Positions 24,401 to 35,815 of a stretch of DNA of 64,000 bases are shown here, piece after piece. The stretch is from Glandiceps talaboti (lineage: Eukaryota; Hemichordata; Enteropneusta; Spengelidae), in assembly GCF_964340395.1 (NCBI RefSeq), contig NC_135560.1:7494598-7558597 (forward strand). The letters are read 5' to 3'. Below the pieces are notes generated by a model. The model made no database searches. It was not told where the DNA came from and saw only the letters and a list, made by a program, of their open reading frames with translations. The position numbers were made by a program, and so were the translations under genes. Position 1 is the first letter of the stretch. Each line of letters starts with the position of its first letter.

Positions 24401-25322
24401 TCAGACAGAGATTAATTATGCTTTGAAACTAAATTTGATATTACATGTACATGGCAAGGTTATAACCGACAATTTTATTTTTGGTTGAGAAACAATAGAA
24501 CAGTTTGACCTGTATGTAAGCTTGACTCGCATCAGGCCACACGATGATGAAATTTGCATAGTTGCCGGACGCCGTGTTTTAATATGTGATAAAGAATAGT
24601 GTGAGTAAACAATGCGGTATTTGTAAAATTCGATTCAGAATTGTAGGAAAAATATGTGAAAAACTTAATTTTGTGATAAATATATAATCCCACAAAATCA
24701 ATGTTAGTTTTACGTAATACCATGATTCTGCAGACTACAAATTCTTGCCTACCTAATTTGTATACATTAAAGTCAACTTTGAGAATGAAAAAGGACTACA
24801 CCTCTCAAAATGAACACATCAAATTCCTACGTTTTAGGTCAGAAACCCCCTCCCCCACCCCCTTAAAAATGAATGTTCACAAGTTCTGCACTGGGATTGG
24901 TACTGGACTATACAATGCTTCAATCAAGAACATTCAATCAGCTTCAATAAACGGGGTTGGTTGGGATCACTGTTGTAATACTCTGATCAATGACCTATGC
25001 TTGCTATGTCATGGCATAAAACATGTCTAATTCCTGATTGCCACCAACAAGGAAAGTCAACACTATTCACTCTATCTTTGTATGAAATCCCTGTTTTTTG
25101 TTCACAGCCAGACAAATAATGATAATTGCAAATAAGGTGTACATTGAAGACGTTTACACCTAATGAGCTGCGCACTGGAGGTACCGTCATCTTTGGCTTT
25201 TGTTCCGCAACCTTCCGAATGCAGATCCGTGGTCTTACTACAAGACTATTTACTATAGAAATTTATTTCAAAGTTTAATATGTGTTTTCAAACAGAAACT
25301 ATCCTTTTTTTTTATTTTGTAG

Positions 25323-25521
25323 TTCATCTATGTCAAGAGGCCAGACAGATGATGATTTTATCTTGGTGCACACAATGGAAAAGAGTACATCATCCTCAAC
25401 ATTAGGATCAACTTTTGGATCATCAGGAGCACTGACATCGAGCAGCTCTAGCTCTCAACTATTATCTCTACCTGGTTCTACTCAGACAGACCTTAAACAA
25501 ACAGGTCGAGGCACAACCGTA
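25323..25521 (+). CDS. DMXL2: DMXL exon 9
   Basis: Acceptor TTTTGTAG at 25315-25322 and donor GTA|GTGAGT. Enters in phase 2 and leaves in phase 0. It encodes SSSMSRGQTDDDFILVHTME, a Ser-rich stretch (about 20 Ser in 40 residues), and PGSTQTDLKQTGRGTTV. DDFxxVH and GSTQTxxxGRG match the family. The Ser-rich segment is likely a disordered loop projecting from the propeller. Confidence 0.92.
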
Positions 25522-25604
25522 GTGAGTAGTTTATCAAATTGATATTAACTTTGTCATGTTTTTTACCCCTTGTATTAGAAGAAAATATTTGTGGTGACGT
25601 TGGC

Positions 25605-25606
25605 CA

Positions 25607-25659
<53 letters not shown>

Positions 25660-25662
25660 GTC
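25605..25662. repeat. (TCTG)n microsatellite
   Basis: Pure tctg run followed by tcagcattttctcaaaaaca, a context resembling the start of the 18372 and 35840 elements. Probably a truncated relative. Confidence 0.9.
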
Positions 25663-25884
25663 AGCATTTTCTCAAAAACAGCTAAATCAGATCAAATGAA
25701 ATTTTGTAAACATTCTCTTGGGTAATAGCTAGATCTGATTAATTTTGGGGTAAGATGTATGTGAGGATATACGCATAAATAGTACCAGTATAAACAATGT
25801 TTAGTCAGGTGATCTACTCATGGATGTCTCTACATAAGTGTATTGATGTCCACATAGCCTCACTCTGACCGTACTCAGAGTATT

Positions 25885-26120
25885 TAGCCCCCGTCGGACG
25901 AAGTCCGAGGCGGGGGCTTTATAAATTGGGTTCTGTCCGTGCGTGTGTGCATCCGTGCGTGCGTCCGTCCGTGCATGCATGCATGCGTGTGTCCGTCCTC
26001 AGCCATATCTCGGACAATCATGGACCGATTCCTTCCAAAATTGGTACATTCATAATTAGATATGAGTTACATATGCACGCTGATTTTCTTTTGGATGCGA
26101 TGTGGTTTAGCTGATTTACA
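25885..26120. repeat. Hairpin-headed repeat element, copy C
   Basis: The head is nearly a perfect hairpin: gcccccg and cgggggc flank cggacgaagtccg. It is followed by tttataaattgggttctgtc, a tccgtgcg run, and catatctcggacaatcatgg with accgattcc. The body ends near 26115, shorter than copies A and B. Confidence 0.8.
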
Positions 26121-27464
26121 AACATTTAAAATATTTCACATGTCTGTAACAATAATTTGTAGAGTAAATTGTACATGTGTATGAACATGGGTTCAGAATT
26201 GCAATCATCGAATTCAAATTTAGATTATCGAATTCAAATTCAGATTAGATTCGGATGTTTGTAAGAGTGACTTTTGTTTTTTATATCTGCATCGATAAAA
26301 GGTAAGGAGAATTATTATTCTTTATTGTCAATGTGCTTTGGATAATTATTAATCTTTATTGTCAATGCGCTTTGTACCTGTATGAAAACTAGTGCACACT
26401 TCATTACATACAATGCATTTCATGCTGTGCCAATCATAATTGTACATTTGTGGTAAATGGTATGTGTGTAAATAAAGCTTTTGAATGAAAGTTGTAAGCG
26501 CAAGTATGCATATTTGTTTATCAAAATCATCAAATATGGCCGGAAAACGGTTTATTGTACTTTTTGAGAATTATTTGGTCCCTATCCAATTCGTCTAATA
26601 TATGAATATGTCTAATAGTGTGAATCCAAATCTGAGAATATTGTGCAAGATCGCCAACGTTATCATCCAAAAAGAGGCTGATGACGTATGTGCTTTAGAT
26701 TTCATTCATGAATTGTAGTGCTCGCACAAAATTTCTTCCATTCTCCACGATACAGTAGATTCCGTTGTAAGTTTAACCCTACATTATCAGTGTTCTCCAC
26801 GAGGGTTTTTTGAGGGGCGCACCGCCCCTCTGTTTGCGTTCAGCGCCCCTTTGTTTTGATGTGAACGTCTTCAAGAGATTCTATTCAATGCCGTTAATGA
26901 AGGAAGTGAACAGCGACACTGCGTCTATCATCATTTATGAACTTATTTATCGCCTTGATTATAACAATGGTAGCCGAAACAAAAACAGTAAATGTAGTAC
27001 CGTCGTAAAGTAGAAGACGGTATGTTGGTAGTTTCTATGGCCGGGTATATCAAGCCGGTAATTTCCAAGCCTTCCCGTATACGTAATACAGTACGCATAC
27101 GATGTACGATGTCACGGCAATTTTCGCATTGTATCGATAAATACGAACAAAATCCTAAAATGTATACATGTTCTTTAGAAATAACTACTCCGGTACGGTT
27201 CCATGGTAAAATTTATGTCCTAAATGATCACGTTTGGATGTGAATCGCGATCGTAGTACCACGAGGTAGCTCCAATGTGGCAGCCATGTTTGTTACTGCA
27301 CATTTGCACTGAACGTATTCGGTTATTCTTAGCCCAAATTCGTCACATTAAAAATGTACGTATTTCCGGCAAATTTGGATGAAAAATCATTTTCCATTCA
27401 TGAAAATTAAAAGGATATCAAATTTTAGAGAAATAAAGGGAAATGAATTGTTTTCAATTAATTT

Positions 27465-27761
27465 TTATGAATGACATGCACCAGATTCAGTAATCAAAAA
27501 TTGGGGTGAACCTTGATGTATACTACCAATAATTGCAAATTTACCAGGGCAAGTCTGTTTTGGTGTTGGAGGACCTGGGTTTGTTTCTATATCACCTCCA
27601 AGCAGGAGCAACATCCTGGTGTAATAATTATAATACAAGTAAAGGTGAAGAATACAAGCGCAGCAGAAGGACAATATCTTTGTTAATTTTACATTGATCA
27701 TGTAGTGCACAGAATAAAAACTTCCTACAGACTGCCTGTATTGTTGGACACACATTCCCAT
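27465..27761 (-). pseudogene. Mobile-element protein fragment with a 2A-like peptide
   Basis: The minus strand is open for 98 residues. Residues translated from 27596 to 27570 read GDIETNPGP, matching the D-[VI]-E-x-N-P-G-P consensus of 2A-like ribosome-skipping peptides, preceded by the usual Leu-rich run (MLLLLG). Such peptides occur at the N-termini of proteins of several invertebrate non-LTR retrotransposons and other mobile elements, where the ribosome fails to join the Gly-Pro bond. Downstream the frame reads FAIIGSIHQGSPQF and stops after ESGACHS. The GSxHQG...Cys pattern resembles the N-terminal end of cysteine-protease-like domains in mobile elements, the remainder of which seems to lie on the other strand at 28267. 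It has no conserved start and a truncated end, so I call it a fragment. Confidence 0.7.
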
Positions 27762-27900
27762 GATTGTTTTATTGCTAATACCTAGTCAGTAATTTGAAAT
27801 ATAAACTAAGACAATTGAACTTTCTATTTCTAGTTCTTTCAAGTGTTTGTATCCTTGGTACAACTTATATTGTAGTGAGTTCTAGGACAAGTTTCTAATA

Positions 27901-28005
27901 ATGTATGTACTGTCCTATCACCTGTCTTTTATTTTATGTATGTACTGTCCTATCACCTGTCTTTTATTTTATGTATGTACTGTCCTATCACATGTGTTTT
28001 ATTAG
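27901..28005. repeat. 35-bp tandem repeat, ~2.8 copies
   Basis: atgtatgtactgtcctatca plus cctgtcttttatttt, starting at 27901, 27936 and 27971. Confidence 0.92.
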
Positions 28006-28266
28006 ATTTTGGTTGTTGTCTTTGCTTTTGTTCTCTTTGTGTTCTCTAGTTCTCTAGTGGTCTATGTTCAGACCAGCAGTTAATTTGGGACGGTGCCCAA
28101 ATCCTACTTTAACCTCCTCAACTGAAGAGTGTTCTCGGGTTCTGAGAACTATGTTATTGTATTTATGTCTGTTGTGCAAGGTGTGTGCCTTTGTTGTGTC
28201 TGTATGCTTGTAAACCAGTACAGGATCCAACAATTTACTCCTACCACTGATATTGAATTTCATAAA

Positions 28267-29265
28267 ATGGAGAGTGTATTTGAGAGTGCTCTAGAAATTT
28301 CATCCCAGTGTATTCTTATAGTGAAAGACTATGGTATGGCATTATTTACTCAAGATGACCAGTTCCACTTGTTCGATCCTCATAGCAGAAATGATCAAGG
28401 TTATTCAATGCCTGATGGACATGCAGTTCTTATCATTTTCAAGACAATACATGATCTCTGTACCCATTTAAGACAACTAACATCAATATTGACTGAGGAT
28501 TCTCTTGCAAGTGTGGCTTTTGAAATTACTCCTACACAAGTCTATACAACAAATAGTCCAAGTGATTCCTTTAACCTTACAGCACATTATGGGATATGTT
28601 CATCTGCCATCATAACATGTACAACTGAAGAAAAGTATATACATAAGACGAAACAAACACTTAAAGTTGATATTAAAAAAAAATTCTCAAAAACAGAAAG
28701 ATCATGTGCGCGTAAAATTAATGTCGCGAACCCTGATTTAAAGGAAGTACAAATGTATTCAACAGAGCAAGACACATTAACACAATATACCAGTGAAACA
28801 GCTTCATGTAGCGTCAAAAGCATGCCACAGGTGTGTAAAACAGACCAATTACAAAGAACTGTTTCACAACCTTTGTCATGTGTACTTAAAATTAATGTCA
28901 CAAAACCTCATTTAAAAAAGGTACAGATATATTCAACAAAACAACAAACATTAACTCACAAAAACACTTGTGAGATAGCTACATATAGAGTCCATAGCAT
29001 GACACAGGTGTGTAAATCAGACAAATTACAAAGAACTGTTTCACAAACAAGTTATCAGCACAGTGATAATGATTGTAAAATCATTAGTGATTCTGTACCA
29101 GTTACACATTATTATCATCCAATTGACAAATCATGGCAATTTGCAAAAGCAATACTGTTTTCTTTGTCCCCACCAAAACACACTTTATTTTTTGGGGGGG
29201 CTAGGACTTTAAGTCTCAAACATCCACTGCGGGGGCTGTGTCATCTTCGATGGCTTGTTGCATGA
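28267..29265 (+). pseudogene. Mobile-element ORF fragment: protease-like (C76/OTU-type) segment plus a duplicated tail
   Basis: An open frame extends from 28129 (GTG), but recognisable protein begins near the ATG at 28267. The first ~115 residues contain CILIVKDYGMALF and HLFDPHSRNDQGYSMPDGHA, then a hydrophobic strand. The D-P-H spacing matches the Asp-x-His catalytic pair of the C76-type deubiquitinase fold, which is also found in large animal mobile elements. This is resemblance only. The second half holds two ~57-residue copies, opening CARKINVANPDLKEVQ and CVLKINVTKPHLKKVQ, about 170 bp apart. The last ~35 residues are unrelated repeat sequence. No helicase or transposase domain is attached. 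It lies in an intron in the same direction as the host gene. Confidence 0.55.
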
Positions 29266-29457
29266 GTACTTCCAGTGTTCTCAGTGGCAGGAAACGCTGC
29301 AAGCACGAGTGCAAATATCCATGAGTACCCACAATGGCACGCACACAGTGCAAATACCACTAGTATGTGCACACACCAGTGCAAGTAATCTCTTGTACCT
29401 ATGTAATAATACATAGTATTTACTTCATGCTACAAAATACATGTTATGCTTGAGATG

Positions 29458-29500
<43 letters not shown>
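29458..29500. repeat. (CAAT)n microsatellite
   Basis: Pure caat/aatc run. Confidence 0.97.
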
Positions 29501-29502
<2 letters not shown>

Positions 29503-30164
29503 AGATGCAGTGATACAGCATGAGGTTTTATGTCTACTAGAAATATCACAAGACATGTTTACATTTCGATATCCTACCTTGGGAGTGCCTAGCTCTACTT
29601 GAGGTTGAAGAGTTTATATAGGACAGCAAATGCTACAGAATACACACTTCCATACAGAACAAATTCAGGAGATTTTAGTCGTGCGGTTAAACTTTCAAGA
29701 TGATCAATGTTAGCCCAGAGACTGGTCTTTGTATTACTATACATGTAGGTCTCTACACCAAGTCAAGCCATATGCACCTCAAAGCACACAAATCTGTTTT
29801 TGAGTTTGAAGTTACCACTACAAACGTGGATCTTCTATTGACTTAGCCAATCATAATTGGCCTTCCTCCTAATTTTAGCCAGGGGGTCCACATTTACATC
29901 ATTGGTTGGTACACATATAGTAAGATCTACAGTAAAACATTGATTATCTGAATGTCAGTTATTTAAATTGCCCGGTCATCCGAACTCACTTTGTGTCCCC
30001 GAACCAAAAAAATATTTAAAATATAATATATAAAAAAAGATAATTGTTCTATTGTTGATATCCATAATCTGTTGAGTATGTGAAGTTTCATGAATGGCGA
30101 TCAAAAAGTGGACATTCAAACAAAATTTATTATTAAATCAGTATGCCTTTACATAAATTCACTG

Positions 30165-30166
<2 letters not shown>

Positions 30167-30213
<47 letters not shown>

Positions 30214-30214
30214 G
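30167..30214. repeat. (GTT)n microsatellite
   Basis: Sixteen or so gtt units. Confidence 0.97.
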
Positions 30215-30565
30215 ATGTATGTGTGTTTGTGTTTGTGTGCAAGTAGGCATGGTATGAACATGACCTAATCTGACCTGAGACCCCTCAGATCGTATATCTG
30301 AACTGATCGCATATCCAAACTAAAAGCCTGTCTCCCTAAGTGTCTGGATAATTGACATTTTACTGTACTTATATTTTGGTGGTAATTTCAAATTGAAAAC
30401 AGAATTCTGTGCATATGTCTATTCTTGGTATAGAGAGCTATGGCAGTAACACCAAGACAAGTCTTTTGGCTAGGAAGGTTTTTAGAATCATCATTATATA
30501 ATTTAGTTATTATACACAATTCCTAACCATCATCGTTCCTAATATCTTTAAATTTTCATTTTCAG

Positions 30566-30626
30566 TTGCTACGGAGGCAAGTTCATGGGGTTAGAAGAAT
30601 GACTTCGCATCCAAGCTTACCATACT
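30566..30626 (+). CDS. DMXL2: DMXL exon 10 (61 bp)
   Basis: Acceptor TTTTCAG at 30559-30565 and donor TACT|GTAAGT. Enters in phase 0 and leaves in phase 1. It encodes LLRRQVHGVRRMTSHPSLPY, the VRRMTSHPxLPYYLTG motif that starts a C-terminal WD40 blade. The exon is shorter than any other and too short to stand out as an open frame. It is supported by phase, splice sites and family sequence. Confidence 0.93.
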
Positions 30627-30869
30627 GTAAGTTTCAGTAACTTTTTGATTTTTTTTTTGTACGAAGACAGATGAAAACATTTTTTGCACGTTCACGTATT
30701 TGTTATGGCATTGGAGAAATTGAATCAATAATGATACAGCATGATGAGCCCACTACAGAGAAAAACTGAAATCTGATACTTTTCTCTGGAAAATTCCTGT
30801 GTGATAAATAAATTATTATTATTTTCGCAACAATTAAGTAATGTCATTTATCATATATCTTGCTACCAG

Positions 30870-31000
30870 ATCTTACTGGATCAGTGGACGGAAGTGTTCA
30901 CATGTGGGAATGGGGGCACAGTCAGAAATTACAAACACACAGAGTGGCCGGAAACTACCCCAAGGTGACAAGGATACACTTCAATCCACAGGGAAACAAG
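30870..31000 (+). CDS. DMXL2: DMXL exon 11
   Basis: Acceptor CTACCAG at 30863-30869 and donor AAG|GTAGGA. Enters in phase 1 and leaves in phase 0. It encodes YLTGSVDGSVHMWEWGHSQK (end of a WD40 blade) and VTRIHFNPQGNK (start of the next). The GSxDGSVxMWEW pattern is typical of a WD40 repeat. Confidence 0.95.
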
Positions 31001-31371
31001 GTAGGAAGGGAGTCATTATTTGACATACCTATGGTTGAATACATGGCATGATGTAGGCTAGTCTAACTACTAGGTCCTTGGGTTATTCTTCAAAATAATA
31101 CAACAAAGATCATTATAAGTTGTCATACATCTCTGAATGACACATGTTTTTATAAACATTAATTCTACTGACGTCAGGTCTAAAACAAATAAAATTTCAT
31201 GGTTTGAGCAAAGTGCTCTTTTTTTCTTATATGACTGTTTCAGATATTTAAAGAAATATATTCATAGGCAGATTAAGTCAAAGATGGTTTCTTGAGGGTT
31301 TCAGGTCCGGAGACCTTCGTTTGTGTCCAGTGTTAGGTTGGAGATATTAAGTGTAAACTTTTGAATTTTTT

Positions 31372-33619
31372 AGCTCCGCTGTCAGCGAAAGCTGAAAGCG
31401 TAGCTTTAGGTATAGGTTGTATAGAGTATAGAGAGTAGAGTGAATCATAGGTGTCCGTCAAACTTTTATATTTTCATTATTTTCTCCGAAAGTGACAGTC
31501 AGTATTCTTAGATATTTGGTGTGCGTGTTCGCTGGGAGGAGGCTATTCAGATTTGTTCATGCCAAGTTGATCTGTGCCATTTTCAATTTTTTATGATTTT
31601 TTTTCATAAAATGTCATTTTCATCATCTCCGTGAAAACTTATCGTCAGATTGCTTTGATATCAGATGTGTTGATGCGCAGGGGGTAGCTTACTCAGGTTT
31701 GTTAATTTCAAGTCAACACATCTTCATTTTTATTTTTTATGATTTTTTTTTTGTAATTTGAAAAAAAAATGAATATGTTAATGAGCATAATGACCGACGC
31801 CATATTGGAAATCAGTCGGGCGCCCAAATGCATGAAGTGACAAGCGTTTTTTCGAAACAGGGTTGTAAACTTCAAATCCAAATTCTGCACCCCTTCTACA
31901 TAATCAGCCAGTCCGCAACGTCCTTATTTGCATACTCTATCCTGATTCGACCAGAAGCTGAAGCTGACCTCATTTGACCGGGCGATTTTCCACAGCAAGT
32001 AACAACACAGGACGTTCTTGGTACTCACTAAAATCTCACTTCAGACCCACAAAAATGTGATGTTTTCAGGTAACATGTAACTTGTGATTAATTCTATATT
32101 GTCGTGCAATTTGGAGTGACAGTGAACCAGAATTAAGACAACTTGCATAAGGAAGGCATGCGGTTGAAGTTATGCAAGAGCAGTCTCACTGCGGACTGTG
32201 AATCAACCAAATTTTGTTTATTGGCCGACAGTTCACATGTAAAGTTAAACGACATGAACGTGTCTTGCCATTTCCAAAATGCAAATATTTGGCAAGTAAA
32301 AATAATTAAAATAATCACAACTTTAATTTGGCTTCAGACTTTGCATTATGTTTTGCGTATCTTTCCCCGTGTTACATGTAAATCCGAAAAGGTTCTCTCG
32401 TCATGTCATCAGTGATCATACCGCGAGGGGCTGTTTTGAGTACGAGCGAAGTGAGGCATGTTGAGGTATTTTGTTGAGAATTATAATATTGCGAAATGTC
32501 AAGTACAAGGTTTAAATACAATGGAATGATAAAAAAAATGGCCGAGTCTGCTGACAGGCGCCGCACCGGTCACAAGAAACACTGTAAATTCCATCTTTCT
32601 TAGTTTCCGTATGGCGACAACCCCAGGTACCCGGATGCACGAGGGACTAACCCGGAAGCAAGTCGTTGTCAGCCATACGTTACAGTGGTAACATCGTCCG
32701 AGAAATCGCTGCGTTCTGAGTGTCATTATTCACAGAATTGTTGTTTTCGAGTGAAAACGCGTCTTGAATTGTATAAATCTAACAAATGAAGACATGTCAA
32801 GTTATATTTTGAAAGTTGTATCGTTAGTTTGAGACGATTTTCTCACGTACTATCGAGGCTTACTTGGACTTGGACCTTACTCCAGTTCATCGGGAAGTTT
32901 AGCCAGTCCGATAATTCTTTCTGGTTTAGTTTACAACACTTTTGATCACGCAGATTTTGTTGTTGTGATGAAAAGAAATTAAAAAAAAAGATCACTTCAA
33001 CCATTTCGTTGTGTTTTCTTTATGAAAGGTAATAGAACATGAACGAGTGTTACCACTGTAAAGTATGGCTGCCAGAATGACTATCTTTCGGGTGCTTGGC
33101 GGGGATTGTCGCCGTCCGGAAACTAAGATGACGATTAATACATTTCTTCCCTATATATATCTACTACAAGTTGTACAAGTTGAATGTTGTTGACTTGGTA
33201 AATTTGTTAGAAAATTGAAATTGAAATTGCCTCAAAATTATTTTAGATCCCTAGTTTATTTCATTCATCATTAAAATTTCCCAGGGTTAAAGCTGTAAGA
33301 CAATGGAATTATTTATAGCCAACCTCAAAATCCTCTTTTTTTTCTTTTTCTTGTGTGCATTTCCCAGTCATTTTTTTCTGAGATTTTGTGCAATTTTTCA
33401 TAACAGTAGATTTTTGTTATAAAATGGTGACTATGGTATAAAAGTACAATACATTACCAACTTCTGTGTAAAATGTGTTTTACAGTGAGACATCATATGA
33501 ACCACTAACCACTTTATTGCATCGCTAAAACAAAACTGCATAGTGAAGAGCTGAAGAACTGAACCACTTCTACGTGTCACCAAAATAAAAAATAAAATAA
33601 AAAAAAAAACAGCGGAGCT
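31372..33619. mobile_element. Element with AGCTCCGCTGT inverted ends, containing a nested palindrome
   Basis: Left agctccgctgt and right acagcggagct are perfect 11-bp inverted ends. The left end continues into a second hairpin (cagcgaaagctg). The body has two ~170-bp units (landmarks ctccgaaagtgac and ctccgtgaaaacttatcgtc). Architecture matches the 18372 and 35840 elements. The inner region 32595-33125 looks like a separate insertion. Confidence 0.65.
32595..33125. mobile_element. Nested palindromic element, ~530 bp
   Basis: The left arm (ttagtttccgtatggcgaca, ccaggtacccgg, gccatacgttacagtggtaa) is inverted on the right (ttaccactgtaaagtatggc, gggtgcttggcgggg, ttgtcgccgtccggaaacta) with moderate divergence. 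No coding capacity. Confidence 0.7.
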
Positions 33620-34389
33620 ATTCTGACCAATAGGTCGCTTGTTATTTTTACCAGATTTCCCCTTCTTCAGTACCATGGTTTTAAATCCCCCCTCCCCCCA
33701 ATCAAAATGTGATAATATTAATATATGGTTATGACACTCTCCTACAATAAGGAGAATCTAAAACAGTCAATTTTGGTGAACAAGACATTCACTTGTTTTT
33801 TTTGTAAAAGCATAGCAACAACAAACAACTGCATGTTGAAAAGGTCTGACATGTGTGAGTAATACCGGTACACTTTGAAATTTTGTTCTTTCTCATTACT
33901 TGGGTGACAATGACGTTGATAAAGTGATGCTTTGAATTGCCATCCTTTTTGTATGGTGAGATTGCGTTTGTTATTCTTGAAGGTCAGACTGCAAAGTGAT
34001 ATCATGTGAAATAAATTCACGTGTTCAGAGACTTTTAGTATTGCTGTAGTCATTAATCTCAAAATAAATTGCCATTTCATGTCCGGGAATTGTATTCCCG
34101 GTAGTTCATTAATGAAGTTGTGAGTACTATGAGATGTTTCATTAATGTATAGCATGACAATGTTTGATTTATACCCACATATTGGGTACCTGTTACTGTC
34201 CTTGTGTGAATGTAGAATGAAGTAGTGAGACTGGCAAGTATGTCTAGAAAAAACTTGAGCTTTAATGTCCTAGTAACAAACTAACTTGTTAAATCAATAA
34301 CAAAGTACATACACAAACTTTGGCTATCTTGAGGGCTACTCAGCACCACTTGCAGCTGGGAAGATCACCAGCAGGTGTAAGGAGTATAG

Positions 34390-34745
34390 GCTACCTGGGG
34401 AGGTCCCAGCAGATAGGTCCTATGTGTGCTCCTGAATGTAAACATAAGTAAACCGAAAAGATCACCCGGGGAGGACCCGGCAGGTGTCGTAACCATAGCT
34501 ACCTGGGGAGGACCCGGCAGACATAGCTAGGTGGTGAATTGTACAGGGGTAATTTGCAGTAAGCCGAGAAGAGCACCTGGGGAGGACCCGGCAGGCGTCT
34601 GTATACTAGCTACCTGGGGAGGACCCGGCAGACATAGCTAGGTTGAATTTGTACTGGGGAGAATTTACAATACGCCAAGAAGAGCACCCGGGGAGGACCC
34701 GGCAGGTGTCTTATCCTAGCTACCTGGGGAGGACCCGGCAGACAT
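34390..34745. repeat. Compound GC-rich tandem repeat (ACCYGGGGAGGACCCGGCAG core)
   Basis: The 20-bp core occurs about seven times, starting near 34393 (variant), 34464, 34501, 34575, 34612, 34686 and 34722. Spacing alternates between ~36 and ~74 bases, so the higher-order unit is about 110 bp. The core is far richer in G+C than the surrounding intron. Confidence 0.9.
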
Positions 34746-35670
34746 ACATGTAGCTAGGTGAATGAATTTGTATTCGAAATGAGCTGATTGATTAGTTTTC
34801 AGCTGACTGTAAACTGTATTGGGGTAATTGAACAAGGGGAAAAGGCCCGTCACTGTGGTAGTGCTGAGTAACCAAAGAAGATTTACAGAACAGATTGAAA
34901 GTATCTGCAAGAAAACAAATGGTAATTACATTAGAGCCGGTTATGTCTGGCATGTATAGCACCGCATGTTGCAAGGATAAAGAAATGCGATTAACATGTC
35001 TGAGAGAACTGCCTGATTTAGAACAAGTAAACGAAGGTGTTGATGGGGATGGTGGGTGGGATTGACTCGGTAGGCAGAGACAAATTTAGCAATGTTCTCC
35101 AAACGCAGCTTGAACTAGACTGAGGCTAGAAGGAGCCTAAGTAGAAAATTATGCATAGTACAAACATTCTGACAATTTCCTGTGCTCCCCTTACGTATAC
35201 ACATGTAATCTGGTGATGACGTACATCCTCTGATATTTCCTGTGAGCATATTTGAACACTGGTTTGTGAACTAGATGCCAGGAGGAATGGAATGTTCAGG
35301 CTTATGAAAATATTCTGTATAAACTAAAATTAAATAAATTTTTAATTAATCCCCAAAAGACCAACCTATGTTGGTGACAATCGGTAATGTGATAGACCAC
35401 TTTCCTTAGTTTTTCATAAGCATGTTACTTTAGGTGTCTCGTTGGAAAACTGTTCAAAGCAAAATAAAATAATCAGAACCTCAAAGAAAACCAAACTGAA
35501 TGCCTCTCGTAAGGGAGTCACTAATTATGCAAAACTAAAAAAAATTATAATGTAACATGATTTTTTATAGACAAGTGTGCCTTGTTAGGTTAATGTATGT
35601 GCCAAATTATACAGAATTTTTAGAGTGCATGATACTACTTAATTACTGAATATCATTCATTATTCAAAAT

Positions 35671-35815
35671 ACTCATTAAAGGTAAAAGTTGTAGCAACAA
35701 TCTTCATAGGACAGGTGCGTATTATTGTGGTTGATATATAAAATACACATTAAAGGTAAAAATTGTAGCAACAATCTTCATAGGACAGTTGCGTATTATT
35801 GCGGTTGATATACAT
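35671..35815. repeat. 72-bp tandem duplication
   Basis: Two copies containing cattaaaggtaaaagttgta and gcaacaatcttcataggaca, differing at a few positions. Confidence 0.88.

Larger units (their letters stand above)
22628..25322 (+). other. Intron 8
   Basis: It holds a hairpin/dispersed repeat (22890-23180) and a hairpin-headed repeat (23968-24400). The stretches 23200-23960 and 24420-25300 show nothing I can name. Confidence 0.85.
25522..30565 (+). other. Intron 9
   Basis: It holds a (TCTG)n repeat, a hairpin-headed repeat (25885), the 2A-like and protease-like fragments (27465-29265) and simple repeats. I see nothing specific in 26120-26790, 26840-27460 and 29520-30160. Confidence 0.85.

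Noticed and set aside
24701-25030. 109-codon plus-strand frame in intron 8
   Set aside because: No domain, no splice or start support; consistent with a chance frame in AT-rich DNA.
28129-28266. N-terminal part of the 378-codon frame
   Set aside because: It starts at GTG in sequence next to a 35-bp tandem repeat and shows no protein-like pattern; the recognisable domain begins near 28267.
32143-32415. 90-codon plus-strand frame
   Set aside because: Lies in a repeat-derived region, lacks any recognisable domain and is of chance length.
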